A stretch of DNA of 26,709 nucleotides from Duncaniella sp. (GTDB lineage Bacteria; Bacteroidota; Bacteroidia; Bacteroidales; Muribaculaceae), in NCBI RefSeq assembly GCF_029054785.1, contig NZ_JAIDEN010000126.1, positions 1 to 26,709 on the forward strand. Direction: 5' to 3'. Numbering within the stretch: the stretch's first letter is position 1; every line of letters starts with the position of its first letter. Below the pieces are notes generated by a model, which saw only the letters and a program-made list of their open reading frames with translations, was not told where the DNA came from and did no database searches. Below, piece after piece: positions 1-7,875 of this stretch. The translations under genes were made by a program, and so were the position numbers.

Positions 1-2
1 CT

Positions 3-323
3 GACACTACTGTTATTTTGGTTTTCAATCTGCTGCGCATGGAGATCGACAAGGCTCTCCAGCGTTCACGCCGTGCGCGTCAGCGTGCCGCCGACAAGGC
101 TGCGAGCATGGATAAGCAGTTCAGTGCGCTCGCTGCTGTTTTAGCCGCCTCGAAGGGGGCAGAACAGGAAACAGCCGTGAAGGACAATGCGGATGTTGCG
201 AGCGATGAAGAATCGGAAGATCCGGCGCCGTTCGTCCCACGTAACCGCCGCGAACGCAGGCTCTACGAGCAGGAGGTGCGCCGTGCGGCAAACCGTCTGA
301 CGCGCCGTCTGGCCCGTCAGTAG
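3..323 (+). CDS. 3' end of an unrecognised Arg-rich protein (partial)
   Basis: This reading frame is open to the left edge of the window, so the true start is probably outside it; the first possible internal start is a TTG at 18. The visible part is about 106 residues. It starts with a short hydrophobic-to-amphipathic stretch (VILVFNLLRMEID), continues as a charged, Ala/Arg-rich probable helix, then an acidic patch (DEESEDP), and ends in a strongly basic Arg-rich tail (RRERRLYEQEVRRAANRLTRR). The composition is compatible with a coiled-coil or nucleic-acid-binding C-terminus. I do not recognise a family and assign no function. The stop codon at 321-323 lies only 8 bases before the left arm of the inverted-repeat element, so that element may act as its 3' transcript structure. 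Confidence 0.45.
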   Translation, partial: DTTVILVFNLLRMEIDKALQRSRRARQRAADKAASMDKQFSALAAVLAASKGAEQETAVKDNADVASDEESEDPAPFVPRNRRERRLYEQEVRRAANRLTRRLARQ

Positions 324-331
324 GCCCACAT

Positions 332-857
332 GTTTCGCACCTACGGCGCTCTGTCGGGGTGGGGAATGGCGGTTAACCACAGCTGCGGACCGCGATGCGG
401 CCCTTGCAGTGGCCTGAATTCTCCCGACCGCTAACGCGGCCTGCCCCAGTCGCCTGATCTCAAACAGCACCCAATTCTCTACCCACCGGACAGTCCCGCT
501 GCCCCCGCGCCTGATCTTAAACAATCCCCGTTCACTACCCACCGGACAATCCAGCTGCCCCTGCGCCTGCCGCCACCCTCTTGTAGGGATGCTCCACGGA
601 GCATCCGCCATTCCCACGTGATCCCCGGACTCGGTTTTCCCGTGTGAAACGGCTGCACCGTGGTACAGCCCTACAAGTATGGAACGCCCCTCCACGCACG
701 GCATCCGCCCCCGCCATCCCTACATGACATCTGCCCTGCATCAGGCTGGCCGCGTTAGCGGTCGGGAGAATTCAGGCCACTGCAAGGGCCGCATCGCGGT
801 CCGCAGCTGTGGTTAAACGCCATTCCCCACCTCGACAGAGCGCCGTAGGTGCGAAAC
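332..857. repeat. 526-bp non-coding element with 110-bp terminal inverted repeats
   Basis: Bases 332-441 and 748-857 are reverse complements of each other over 110 bp with no gaps and only two mismatches. They enclose a 306-bp interior that holds two tandem ~56-bp repeats (452-564), a perfect 9-bp hairpin (587-606) and a further 10-bp pair (582-591 with 715-724). I find no convincing gene inside; the open frames across it are of low-complexity composition. No clear target-site duplication flanks it. It fills nearly all of the 683-base space between the partial gene and the 5'-nucleotidase start. It could be a MITE-like dispersed repeat, a structured RNA, or a very large terminator-type palindrome. 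Confidence 0.9.
452..564. repeat. Two tandem ~56-bp direct repeats inside the inverted-repeat element
   Basis: Unit 1 (452-508) and unit 2 (509-564) both begin GCCTGATCT, share the core CTACCCACCGGACA and end in CTGCCCC(C/T)GC. They are roughly 80% identical with a one-base indel. The sequence just before unit 1 (CTGCCCCAGTC) and just after unit 2 (GCCTGCC) looks like worn edges of further units. They lie asymmetrically, next to the left inverted-repeat arm. Confidence 0.85.
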
Positions 858-887
858 CGCGTCATGCGCCCCTTGCAGTTTTAGAGA

Positions 888-916
888 TTGAGGTTCAAGG
901 ATTTTTACTAATTTTG
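888..916 (+). promoter_or_regulatory. Bacteroidota sigma-70-type promoter for the 5'-nucleotidase gene
   Basis: A perfect -7 element TAATTTTG (TAnnTTTG) lies at 909-916, with a TTG -33 element at 888-890 and an 18-base spacer. Transcription would start near 922, giving a leader of about 85 bases before the ATG at 1007. The promoter lies about 30 bases outside the right arm of the inverted repeat, so inversion of the element would not move it. Confidence 0.6.
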
Positions 917-1006
917 CAGTCGTGAAACCAAGAGTCGGCAAATTTTACCAAGGAAAAACTTTTGCTGACCGCCGGTTGTAATTCAGATATATATCCACAC
1001 AAAAAT

Positions 1007-2539
1007 ATGAAGCTCAACAGACTACTGATCGCATGTGCTTTAGCGGCTCTCTTCGCCGGAAGCAGCTGCACGAAGAAAGACGAATCGGCCAACCGGCTTG
1101 TGATCCTCCACACAAACGACACTCACTCGGCCATTGACCCGGACCGCCACAACCTCGGCGGCGTGGCGCGGCGCGATGTGCTGATCGACAGTGTGCGCGG
1201 CGCTAATGAAAACGTCATGCTCATTGATGCAGGCGATGCCGTGCAGGGGTCGCTCTACTATACGCTCTTCGGAGGCGAGGTGGAACGCAAGGTGATGAAC
1301 GCTATGGGCTATGACATCCAGATCCTCGGCAACCACGAGTTCGACAAGGGCATGGAGCAGCTTGCCAAAGAGTGGAAACAGCTCAACGCCGATCGCCTGA
1401 GCACAAACTATGACTTCTCAGGCTCGACGCTTGACGGCCTGTTTGTGCCTGCCGTGATGAAAAAAATCGGTGACAAGACCGTGGGCTTCATCGGCATCAA
1501 CCTCGACCCGGCAGGAATCGTGACCGAGTCGAACTACACCGGCGTCAAATATATCGACGGCATCAAGGCGGCCAACGAACAGGCCGCAGAGCTGAAAAAA
1601 GACGGGGCCGACATGGTGATCGCCGTGACCCACATCGGCTATGACAACGAACCGGGTTACAGCGACATGGATCTTGCCCGCAACTCGCGTGACATCGACG
1701 TGATCATCGGCGGACACTCCCACACTGTGGTCAATCCTGCCGACAAGCGCGCCGGAGTCCCGACATGGAGAGTGGCCAACGCCGCCGGCGACACCATCAG
1801 CGTGTTGCAGACCGGATCAAGCGGCGTGAACCTCGGCGAGATCGACATCAACCTCGACACCAAGGAGGTCTCTGCCAAGCTCATCCCCGTCGACAGCCGT
1901 CTGGACAGCCGCGTAGGCTCGAAGATCGAAAGCATCGTGGCTCCCTACCGCGCGAAAGTCGACTCGATGCGCTCGCAGGTGATCGGCAACTCGCCTTTCG
2001 AGTTCGAACGCAAGTCGACCGAAATGCTCAATCTTCTGAGCGACTTTGTCAGAGTTCGCGGCAAGGAACTTTGCGGAAAGCCAGTCGATCTGTCGATCAT
2101 GAACAAAGGCGGTATCCGCAATTCTCTGGCGGCAGGCCCGATCACACAGGGCAAGATCATCGACATCGCACCGTTTGACAATTCGATCGTCGTGCTTGAA
2201 ATCAAAGGCAAGGATCTGCTCGACAACTTCGCCGTCATGGCCTCGCAGGACGGCAACGGTGTGAGCGGCAATGTCAATGTGGTCTACGATCCCTCGACCA
2301 AGAAGGTCAACAGCGCCACCATCGACGGCAAACCCGTTGATCCGAACCGCACCTACCGTCTGGCTACCATCGACTATCTCGCCGCCGGCAACGACTATAT
2401 GGAGCCGCTGAAGAAGGGTGTGATGATTGCCAAGAGCCCCGAAGTGCTCTACACGATCCTGATCGACTATATCTCTGCCGGAAAACTCGACAGCCTGCTC
2501 GGATCGCCTGACAACAAACCGCGAATGAACGCATTCTAA
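1007..2539 (+). CDS. 5'-nucleotidase / UshA-type metallophosphoesterase lipoprotein
   Basis: This 510-residue protein hydrolyses nucleotides or related phosphoesters outside the cytoplasm. I chose the ATG at 1007 rather than an upstream TTG at 962 because it gives a clean lipoprotein signal (MKLNRLLIACALAALFAGSSC, Cys21). The acidic/basic residues after the cysteine (CTKKDE) resemble a Bacteroidota lipoprotein export signal, so it may face outward. The N-terminal metallophosphatase domain shows the dimetal motifs HTNDTHS (Asp38, His40), GDAVQG (Asp77), GNHE (Asn109, His110), THIG (His209) and GGHSH (His237, His239). The C-terminal 5'-nucleotidase domain (about 310-480) has NKGGIRNSL and PFDNSIV. 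Length is normal for the family. A second gene follows after 23 bases, so the two may be co-transcribed. The exact substrate is not visible. Confidence 0.9.
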   Translation: MKLNRLLIACALAALFAGSSCTKKDESANRLVILHTNDTHSAIDPDRHNLGGVARRDVLIDSVRGANENVMLIDAGDAVQGSLYYTLFGGEVERKVMNAMGYDIQILGNHEFDKGMEQLAKEWKQLNADRLSTNYDFSGSTLDGLFVPAVMKKIGDKTVGFIGINLDPAGIVTESNYTGVKYIDGIKAANEQAAELKKDGADMVIAVTHIGYDNEPGYSDMDLARNSRDIDVIIGGHSHTVVNPADKRAGVPTWRVANAAGDTISVLQTGSSGVNLGEIDINLDTKEVSAKLIPVDSRLDSRVGSKIESIVAPYRAKVDSMRSQVIGNSPFEFERKSTEMLNLLSDFVRVRGKELCGKPVDLSIMNKGGIRNSLAAGPITQGKIIDIAPFDNSIVVLEIKGKDLLDNFAVMASQDGNGVSGNVNVVYDPSTKKVNSATIDGKPVDPNRTYRLATIDYLAAGNDYMEPLKKGVMIAKSPEVLYTILIDYISAGKLDSLLGSPDNKPRMNAF

Positions 2540-2562
2540 AAATAAGAGCATACGACGAGACT

Positions 2563-2937
2563 ATGAACGGATGGCTCACGCTTGGAATGCTTGTCATAAG
2601 CAACATCTTCATGACTTTTGCCTGGTACGGGCAACTGAAACTTTCTGAAATGAAAGTCATCACCTCACAGACGCCGCTTCTGACGGTCATATTGCTGTCG
2701 TGGGGTGTGGCTCTGTTCGAATACCTGTTCATGGTGCCGGCGAACCGCTACGGTTTCATCGGCAACGGAGGCCAGTTTTCACTGCTGCAACTCAAAGTAA
2801 TGCAGGAAGTTGTGTCGCTGCTGGTATTCACGGTCTTCACAATCCTATTCTTCAAGGGCGAATCGCTCCACTGGAACCACTTCCTGGCATTCTGTCTGCT
2901 GATAGCCGCCGTCTACCTGGTATTCATGGAAAGCTGA
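2563..2937 (+). CDS. DUF486 (DMT-superfamily) small membrane protein
   Basis: This 124-residue integral membrane protein has about four transmembrane helices. It carries the DUF486 family patterns: FMTFAWYGQLK near residue 18, the FEYLFMVPANRYG segment around 50-62, FSLLQLKVMQEVVSL in the middle, and a final helix containing WNHFLAFCLL. The family is grouped with the drug/metabolite transporter superfamily, but no substrate is established. It starts 23 bases after the 5'-nucleotidase stop, consistent with one transcript. Its stop is five bases from the end of the convergent U32 gene. Confidence 0.85.
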   Translation: MNGWLTLGMLVISNIFMTFAWYGQLKLSEMKVITSQTPLLTVILLSWGVALFEYLFMVPANRYGFIGNGGQFSLLQLKVMQEVVSLLVFTVFTILFFKGESLHWNHFLAFCLLIAAVYLVFMES

Positions 2938-2942
2938 CGGGA

Positions 2943-4796
2943 TCACTCGCCGATGTGGTAGAGATTCATCCGGCAGGCCTGACAGTCGAAGTCGGCCCGA
3001 AGTTTCAGAGGTCCGCTGACAAGTGTCAGCGGGCCTTTCCATTTACGGCCCTCAGGCTCGCGCAGACAGTGGCCCAGCTCACGGCGCAGACAGTAGCGGG
3101 TTGTCATCACCGGGGCCTCGCAGCGGTCGCCGCCGGTCTCGACTGCGGCACCGATCTCAACGGCCCCGTGGTCGGCATAGAACTCACGGGCAAGGCGGTT
3201 GGCCACGTTGTCATGGACGGTCAGACGGGTGCCCTGCGGGAGTGTGGCTTCCGCGTTTTCCGCACGCCGGATTTCATAACGGTAGGTCATGCGCGAGGCC
3301 CGCTCAAGAGCAGCGACACAGTCGCGGCGGAGTGAGGCAAGGGCGGAGGCGGGAATGAAGAAATCGCCTGCAAGGTCAGCGATCCGGCCCGCACGATAGT
3401 CAGTGGCTCCCAATTTGTCAAGAATCTTCCGGCGCGGACCTGCCTGCGGAGTGACAGCCGATTGCAGCGGAGAGTCAAGCACAGTGACCACCGAGGCCGA
3501 GACGCCGCGCTCGTCAGTCATTTCGAGCATGACGCGATCAGGAAGACGGACGTGAAGTGACATGTCGACACTCAGCGTGCGCGAGGACTTCGAAGCTGCG
3601 ATCTGATCGTCAAACTCCTTGTCGCGGTTGCGATAGAGAGGAGTGCCGACAGGAACCGACTGCGGGGAGGCCGGGAAAAGGCGGTTGCCCTCAACACGGT
3701 TGAGCCGGAAGCCGGAAAAAATTCCCGCCGGGGTGAAAAATCCAAGGCCGTCACCGTTGGCCAGAGTTGCATCGAGCCGGGCGGTGATGAATTTCTGATT
3801 GCAGGCTGTGACGGTTCCGATTTTCGTGCCGATCGCCTTGGGACTCGCCATCGAAGCCATCCCCTTGGCCGGGGCGCGTCCTGTCAGGAAATAGGACGTG
3901 AAGCCGCGGTTGAAGCTCTTGTCAAGCGAGGGAGTGAAGCCCAGGCGGACCGTACCTGCCGACTGGCGGACATAGCGGCCCTCGCTTTCACTGACAAAGC
4001 GGTCTAGGATACGGCTGTAAGCGCCAACGGTGTTTCTGACATAGGCATCATCCTTCAGGCGGCCTTCGATCTTGAAAGAGCTGACACCCGCCGCAACCAT
4101 CTCAGGGATGACCGACGAGCGGTTGAGATCGCGCAGCGAAAGCAGATGTTTGCCTCTGACAAGAGGCCGTCCGTCGGCATCAATCAGGTCAAAAGGCAGG
4201 CGGCAGATCTGCGCGCACTCCCCGCGGTTGGCGCTGCGTCCGGTGGAGACGAAGCTCGCACGGCAGTCGCCGCTGTAACTTACGCAGAGAGCGCCGTGGA
4301 TGAAGGCTTCAAGAGGAGTGTCAGGGACGGCTGCATGGATCTCGGCAATCTCTTTAAGCGACAGTTCGCGGGCGAGGACCAGGCGCGAAAATCCGACATC
4401 GGCAAGGAAACGGGCTTTGGCCGCATCACGGATGTCGCACTGTGTGCTTGCATGCAACTCGATCGGGGGCAGATCCATGCGCAGGAGCGCCATGTCCTGG
4501 ACGATGAGTGCATCGGCACCGGCGCGGTAAAGCTCTCCGACGAGCTTCTCAACGGACCGGATCTCGTCGTCATAGACAATCGTGTTGACCGTCGCATAGA
4601 CCTTGGCTCCGAAACGGTGGGCGAAATCAGCCACACGGCCTATTTCAGCCACGGAATTGGCGGCGGCGCGACGGGCGCCGTGGCTTGAGGCGCCGATATA
4701 GACGGCATCGGCACCGGCGTTGACAGCCGCGATGGCAGTGTCGGCGGTGCGGGCCGGTGCGAGTAGTTCCAGAGGTGTCGGAGTCAGTATGGCCAT
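2943..4796 (-). CDS. U32-family protein (radical-free Fe-S hydroxylase-like, formerly 'peptidase U32/collagenase')
   Basis: This 617-residue cytosolic protein starts ELLAPARTADTAIAAVNAGADAVYIG, the typical U32 barrel opening, and has HASTQC near 115. Its Cys-rich signature contains HGALCVSYSGDC and RSANRGECAQICR (Cys171, Cys178, Cys194, Cys198), as used to bind an Fe-S cluster in this family. A middle DUF3656-like region follows, and the C-terminus adds a further Cys set (RYCLRRELGHC, FDCQACRM). The length and domain order resemble RlhA, the enzyme that hydroxylates 23S rRNA C2501, more than the short UbiU/UbiV or TrhP types. A role in RNA hydroxylation is an inference from that likeness; the old protease name is probably misleading. 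It is monocistronic, convergent with DUF486 and unrelated to the PUL. Confidence 0.85.
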   Translation of the reverse strand: MAILTPTPLELLAPARTADTAIAAVNAGADAVYIGASSHGARRAAANSVAEIGRVADFAHRFGAKVYATVNTIVYDDEIRSVEKLVGELYRAGADALIVQDMALLRMDLPPIELHASTQCDIRDAAKARFLADVGFSRLVLARELSLKEIAEIHAAVPDTPLEAFIHGALCVSYSGDCRASFVSTGRSANRGECAQICRLPFDLIDADGRPLVRGKHLLSLRDLNRSSVIPEMVAAGVSSFKIEGRLKDDAYVRNTVGAYSRILDRFVSESEGRYVRQSAGTVRLGFTPSLDKSFNRGFTSYFLTGRAPAKGMASMASPKAIGTKIGTVTACNQKFITARLDATLANGDGLGFFTPAGIFSGFRLNRVEGNRLFPASPQSVPVGTPLYRNRDKEFDDQIAASKSSRTLSVDMSLHVRLPDRVMLEMTDERGVSASVVTVLDSPLQSAVTPQAGPRRKILDKLGATDYRAGRIADLAGDFFIPASALASLRRDCVAALERASRMTYRYEIRRAENAEATLPQGTRLTVHDNVANRLAREFYADHGAVEIGAAVETGGDRCEAPVMTTRYCLRRELGHCLREPEGRKWKGPLTLVSGPLKLRADFDCQACRMNLYHIGE

Positions 4797-4913
4797 AGAG
4801 ACAATCAGATTGTTAAATGACGTTAAAACACAATTTTAATATTAAACCTAAGCGCTTTTGTCGAGTCAAAAAGACATAAAACGTAATAGAATTAGCTTTT
4901 TGATTATAATGAT

Positions 4914-4957
4914 TGCTCTGCGTCGGCTCGTGAAGAGTGGCGCAGAGCACGTTTTTT
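4914..4957 (+). terminator. Hairpin plus T-run with terminator shape on the plus strand
   Basis: TGCTCTGCG (4914-4922) pairs with CGCAGAGCA (4941-4949) around an 18-base loop and is followed at once by GTTTTTTG. This is the shape of an intrinsic terminator read on the plus strand, yet no plus-strand gene precedes it; the space before it is the upstream region of the minus-strand U32 gene. It may end a small RNA or be incidental. The rest of the 326-base gap (4797-5122) holds only this hairpin, the PUL terminator and two short direct repeats (CGGCTCGTGAAG at 4924 and 5101; ATCAGTCAAT at 5080 and 5122). Confidence 0.35.
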
Positions 4958-5010
4958 GAACAGGGGGTGCACGTCGGCCATGAAAGGCCGCATCACCAGC
5001 TCTTCTATTC

Positions 5011-5051
5011 AGAAAACCCTCGCGGCGCTAATAATAAACGCTGCGAGGGTT
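5011..5051 (-). terminator. Intrinsic terminator at the end of the mannan PUL
   Basis: Bases 5039-5051 and 5015-5027 form a 13-bp stem with one G-U pair and an 11-base A/T loop. On the minus strand it is followed by TTTTCTG. It sits about 70 bases past the epimerase stop codon, where the long minus-strand operon should end. Confidence 0.65.
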
Positions 5052-5122
5052 ATGATTATTGCCGCAGGGGGAACGAGACATCAGTCAATCGCCCCGGCTT
5101 CGGCTCGTGAAGCTGACGGAGA

Positions 5123-6355
5123 TCAGTCAATGAAACTGTCGAGAGTGCGCACAGCCTCGATGCACATGCGGGAGTTGTGGTAAGGACACTTCCAGAATCC
5201 GGCTTTGTCGTCAGAACGGTTGACGGAACCGTCGGCAGCGCGACGGGACCAGTGCCATTCACCGGCGGGATCCACAAGATTGTCGGCGATATAGCGCCAG
5301 GACTGCCGGGCGCGCTCAAGCTGTTCGGGCATGCCGTGGAACTGCGCGAGCCAAAGCTGTCCGATTACGTTTTCGGCCTGGACCCACCAGTGCTTGTCGT
5401 TGTCATAGTTTCCGGCAGGATGACGCTCATAGACCATCGAGCCGTCGACACAACGACCCTGGAGGCCTGCGGAGGCGATATGGAAAGTGTGGTCAAGAGT
5501 CTTAGCGGTGAGAGCCTGGTCGCCGATGACATGGGCCGTCTCCAGGAGGAGCCATGAGGCCTCGATGTCATGTCCGTAGCTCTCGGCTCCCGGCTGCTCG
5601 TTCCAGTCGTCGTCGAAGAAGAGTGTCAGATGGCGGGTGGCGGGATTCTCGATGCGGTCAAGGAAAATCTCCAGCAGGTTTGCAGTAGCCTCCTCAACGT
5701 CCGGGACGCGGCTTTCGAAAGAAGCCGGACATTTCTCTTTCAGGGCGCGCAGCAGGTTGGTGTAGCCTTCGAGGATGTGAAGATGAGTATTCATTGTCTT
5801 CGAGGCGTTCGCATCATGGTCGCTGAGGCGCATGTCGGCGATCGGCTGCCAGTCACGGGCGGTTGCCTCGATGTAGCCGTTTTTCAGGCGGTCGCGCGAG
5901 TGCTTCTCAATGGCATCGAACAGCCCGACGGCAATACGCAGAGACTCCTCGTCGGAGCAGGCACGGTAATATTCCGAAAGTCCATAGATGATGAAGGCTA
6001 TGGCATAGAACTGCTTCTTGGTGTCGAGAGGAGTGCCGTCGGCGTTGAGGCTCCAGTAGGCACCGCCGAAGTCGGAGTCAATGAAGTGTGAGACGATATA
6101 GTCACGCGCACGTGTGGCGGCGGCGAGATAGTCGGGGTTGCCGGTAGCGAGATAGGCTGCGGAGAATGACCAGAGGATACGGGCGTTCAGGATGGCACCT
6201 TTGGGTGCGTCGGCATCAAGGCGGTCATCGCCGTCGCGCCGCCCGTAGAAACCGCCACGCGGATCGGTCATCTTTTCAAGCCAATATGGAAGAATGTTTT
6301 GCGTCAGGTTGTCAAGCAGTTCCTGACGGAAGATTTTGATTGTTTCCTGATTCAT
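5123..6355 (-). CDS. Cellobiose/mannobiose 2-epimerase (AGE family)
   Basis: This 410-residue cytosolic enzyme epimerises the reducing-end sugar of beta-1,4 disaccharides, converting mannobiose to mannosyl-glucose (and, in the family, cellobiose to glucosyl-mannose). Its (alpha/alpha)6-barrel length matches known cellobiose epimerases. Expected active-site histidines are visible: NTHLHILE (His191/193), YGHDIE (His262) and WKCPYHNSR (His393), with KHWWVQAE near 321-328 for substrate stacking. It is the last gene of the operon, eight bases after the symporter. Next to GH130 and GH26 it corresponds to ManE of the B. fragilis mannan pathway, so mannobiose is the likely main substrate. An N-acylglucosamine 2-epimerase role is less likely given the neighbours and motifs. 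Confidence 0.92.
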   Translation of the reverse strand: MNQETIKIFRQELLDNLTQNILPYWLEKMTDPRGGFYGRRDGDDRLDADAPKGAILNARILWSFSAAYLATGNPDYLAAATRARDYIVSHFIDSDFGGAYWSLNADGTPLDTKKQFYAIAFIIYGLSEYYRACSDEESLRIAVGLFDAIEKHSRDRLKNGYIEATARDWQPIADMRLSDHDANASKTMNTHLHILEGYTNLLRALKEKCPASFESRVPDVEEATANLLEIFLDRIENPATRHLTLFFDDDWNEQPGAESYGHDIEASWLLLETAHVIGDQALTAKTLDHTFHIASAGLQGRCVDGSMVYERHPAGNYDNDKHWWVQAENVIGQLWLAQFHGMPEQLERARQSWRYIADNLVDPAGEWHWSRRAADGSVNRSDDKAGFWKCPYHNSRMCIEAVRTLDSFID

Positions 6356-6363
6356 TTTTTCAT

Positions 6364-7803
6364 TCAGACGGGTTCGACAAATTCATCGGGGTCGGCATCA
6401 ACAGGCTTCTCGCGCTGGAGTTTGAGCTTGGCGACGATTTCGGTCATCTCCTTTGTGCCGAGCGGATAGATCCAGACGATGAGCATCGAGAGCAGAGCCA
6501 CACCGGCGGGAATGAAGGTCATGAGCATCCAGAGACAATTGATGGCGCTCTCAGGCTGGACGATATTCATACCCTGGTTGGCATCGGTGCGCTCAATGTA
6601 GCCGCAGCCGCTCAGAAGCCACATCACGGCAGCGCCGCCGATGGCCCCGCCGAACTTCTGTGCCATCGAAGCAGAGGAGAAGATCAGACCGGTGGAGGCT
6701 GTGCGGGTCTTGAGTTCGGAGTAGTCGCTGACGTCGGCATACATAGACCAAACCAGAGGCGACATCACGCCGGTCAGGACGGAAATCACGATCTGGAGAA
6801 GCAGCATCAGCAGCAGACCTCCGTTGGATGCGGGCGAGAGGGTGAAGAAGATGACGCTGAAGATGATCAGCAGAGCGTCGACCATGATGAAAGTCGGTTT
6901 CTTGCCGACCTTGTTGGTGATGGGCACAGCGAGGGCCACACCGACCATGTTGGCAACTTCGCCTACGCCAAGGAAGAGGCCTGAGTAGAAGAGGAGCGAG
7001 AGGGAGAAGATGACAATGTGCTGCTCGCCGCCGATGATGTCGGCGAAGAAGAAAGCGACAGTGGCGCCACGGACGGTGTTAAAGAGGTTGAAACAGAGCG
7101 ACGCGCCGTTGAGAAGCCACCAGGGCTTGTTGGTGACGAGAGCCTTGAGGTCGCTTCCAAGCGAGGCCGAGCTGACGGTTGTGAGCTGCTCGCGGGTGAA
7201 ATAGAAGCAGAGGAGGAAGAGGACGAAGCAGCAGGTAGCGATGACGATCATTGCGAACTGCCAGCTGCTCTGAAGCGACATGTCCATTGACGAGGAGAAG
7301 AATTTGCAGAGGGGATCCCAGGCGAAGAGGGCGATGAAGGAACCTCCGTAGGCAAAGAACATGCGGAAGGACGAGAAGACGGTTTTTTCCTGCGAATCAT
7401 CGGTCATCACACCGAGCATGGCTCCGTAGGGCACGTTGATGCCGGTATAGACCGTCATCATGAGAATGTAGGTGACGTAGGCCCAGACGAGTCGAGCGGC
7501 ATAGCCCCAGTCGGGAGTGGTGAACAGGAGGATACCGCAGATGGAGAATGGAGCGGCCACCCACAGCAGATAGGGACGGTATTTGCCCCAGCGGGTTTTG
7601 GTGCGGTCGGCGACAATGCCCATCATCGGATCTGAGACTGCGTCCCAGATGCGGGTGACGAGCAGGAGCACACCGGTGTCAACGAGACTTATGCCGAATA
7701 CGTTGGCATAGAAAAACGGGAGATAGTAGCTGAAGACTTTCCAGAACATGGATGAGGCCATGTCGCCGAAGCCGTAGCCTATTTTTTCTTTTAAAGGAGC
7801 CAT
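6364..7803 (-). CDS. GPH-family sugar:cation symporter, probable mannobiose/oligosaccharide importer
   Basis: This 479-residue inner-membrane protein has about twelve hydrophobic segments. It has glycoside-pentoside-hexuronide:cation symporter (MFS) signatures: GYGFGDMASSMFW at the N-terminus, RIWDAVSDPMMGIVADRTKTRWGKYRPY (in two parts, near 52-79), and a charged hydrophilic tail. It should move short beta-mannosides from periplasm to cytosol with Na+ or H+. It occupies the same place as the symporter between the phosphorylase and the epimerase in the B. fragilis mannan cluster. A 72-base gap holding a strong hairpin separates it from the upstream GH130 gene; the downstream epimerase is eight bases away. 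The coupling ion and exact sugar are inferred. Confidence 0.88.
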   Translation of the reverse strand: MAPLKEKIGYGFGDMASSMFWKVFSYYLPFFYANVFGISLVDTGVLLLVTRIWDAVSDPMMGIVADRTKTRWGKYRPYLLWVAAPFSICGILLFTTPDWGYAARLVWAYVTYILMMTVYTGINVPYGAMLGVMTDDSQEKTVFSSFRMFFAYGGSFIALFAWDPLCKFFSSSMDMSLQSSWQFAMIVIATCCFVLFLLCFYFTREQLTTVSSASLGSDLKALVTNKPWWLLNGASLCFNLFNTVRGATVAFFFADIIGGEQHIVIFSLSLLFYSGLFLGVGEVANMVGVALAVPITNKVGKKPTFIMVDALLIIFSVIFFTLSPASNGGLLLMLLLQIVISVLTGVMSPLVWSMYADVSDYSELKTRTASTGLIFSSASMAQKFGGAIGGAAVMWLLSGCGYIERTDANQGMNIVQPESAINCLWMLMTFIPAGVALLSMLIVWIYPLGTKEMTEIVAKLKLQREKPVDADPDEFVEPV

Positions 7804-7827
7804 AAGATGTTAAGGTAAGATGAAACG

Positions 7828-7866
7828 GCGAATTGGCCCGCTCGGTCGATTGAGGGGCCAATTCGC
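7828..7866 (-). other. Perfect 12-bp intercistronic stem-loop between GH130 and the symporter
   Basis: GCGAATTGGCCC (7828-7839) and GGGCCAATTCGC (7855-7866) form a perfect 12-bp stem around a 15-base loop in the mRNA between the GH130 stop and the symporter start. No U-run follows on the minus strand, so it is unlikely to be an efficient terminator. It may protect the 3' end of the upstream message or lower symporter translation. Confidence 0.7.
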
Positions 7867-7875
7867 AGATACGGT

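Noticed and set aside
141..741. Minus-strand open frames of 187 and 68 codons across the inverted-repeat element
   Set aside because: They run antisense through a real gene end and through both repeat structures, with composition set by the repeats and no recognisable domain.
332..857. Phase-variable invertible promoter (inverton)
   Set aside because: The inverted repeats are right in form, but no TAnnTTTG or its complement lies between the arms, the promoter at 888-916 is outside, and no invertase gene is nearby in the window.
962..1006. Longer 5'-nucleotidase starting at TTG 962
   Set aside because: It would put 15 polar residues before the lipoprotein signal; the ATG at 1007 gives a normal signal peptide.
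1817..2551. 244-codon minus-strand frame antisense to the 5'-nucleotidase
   Set aside because: A shadow of the real gene in G+C-rich DNA, with no domain and no start context.
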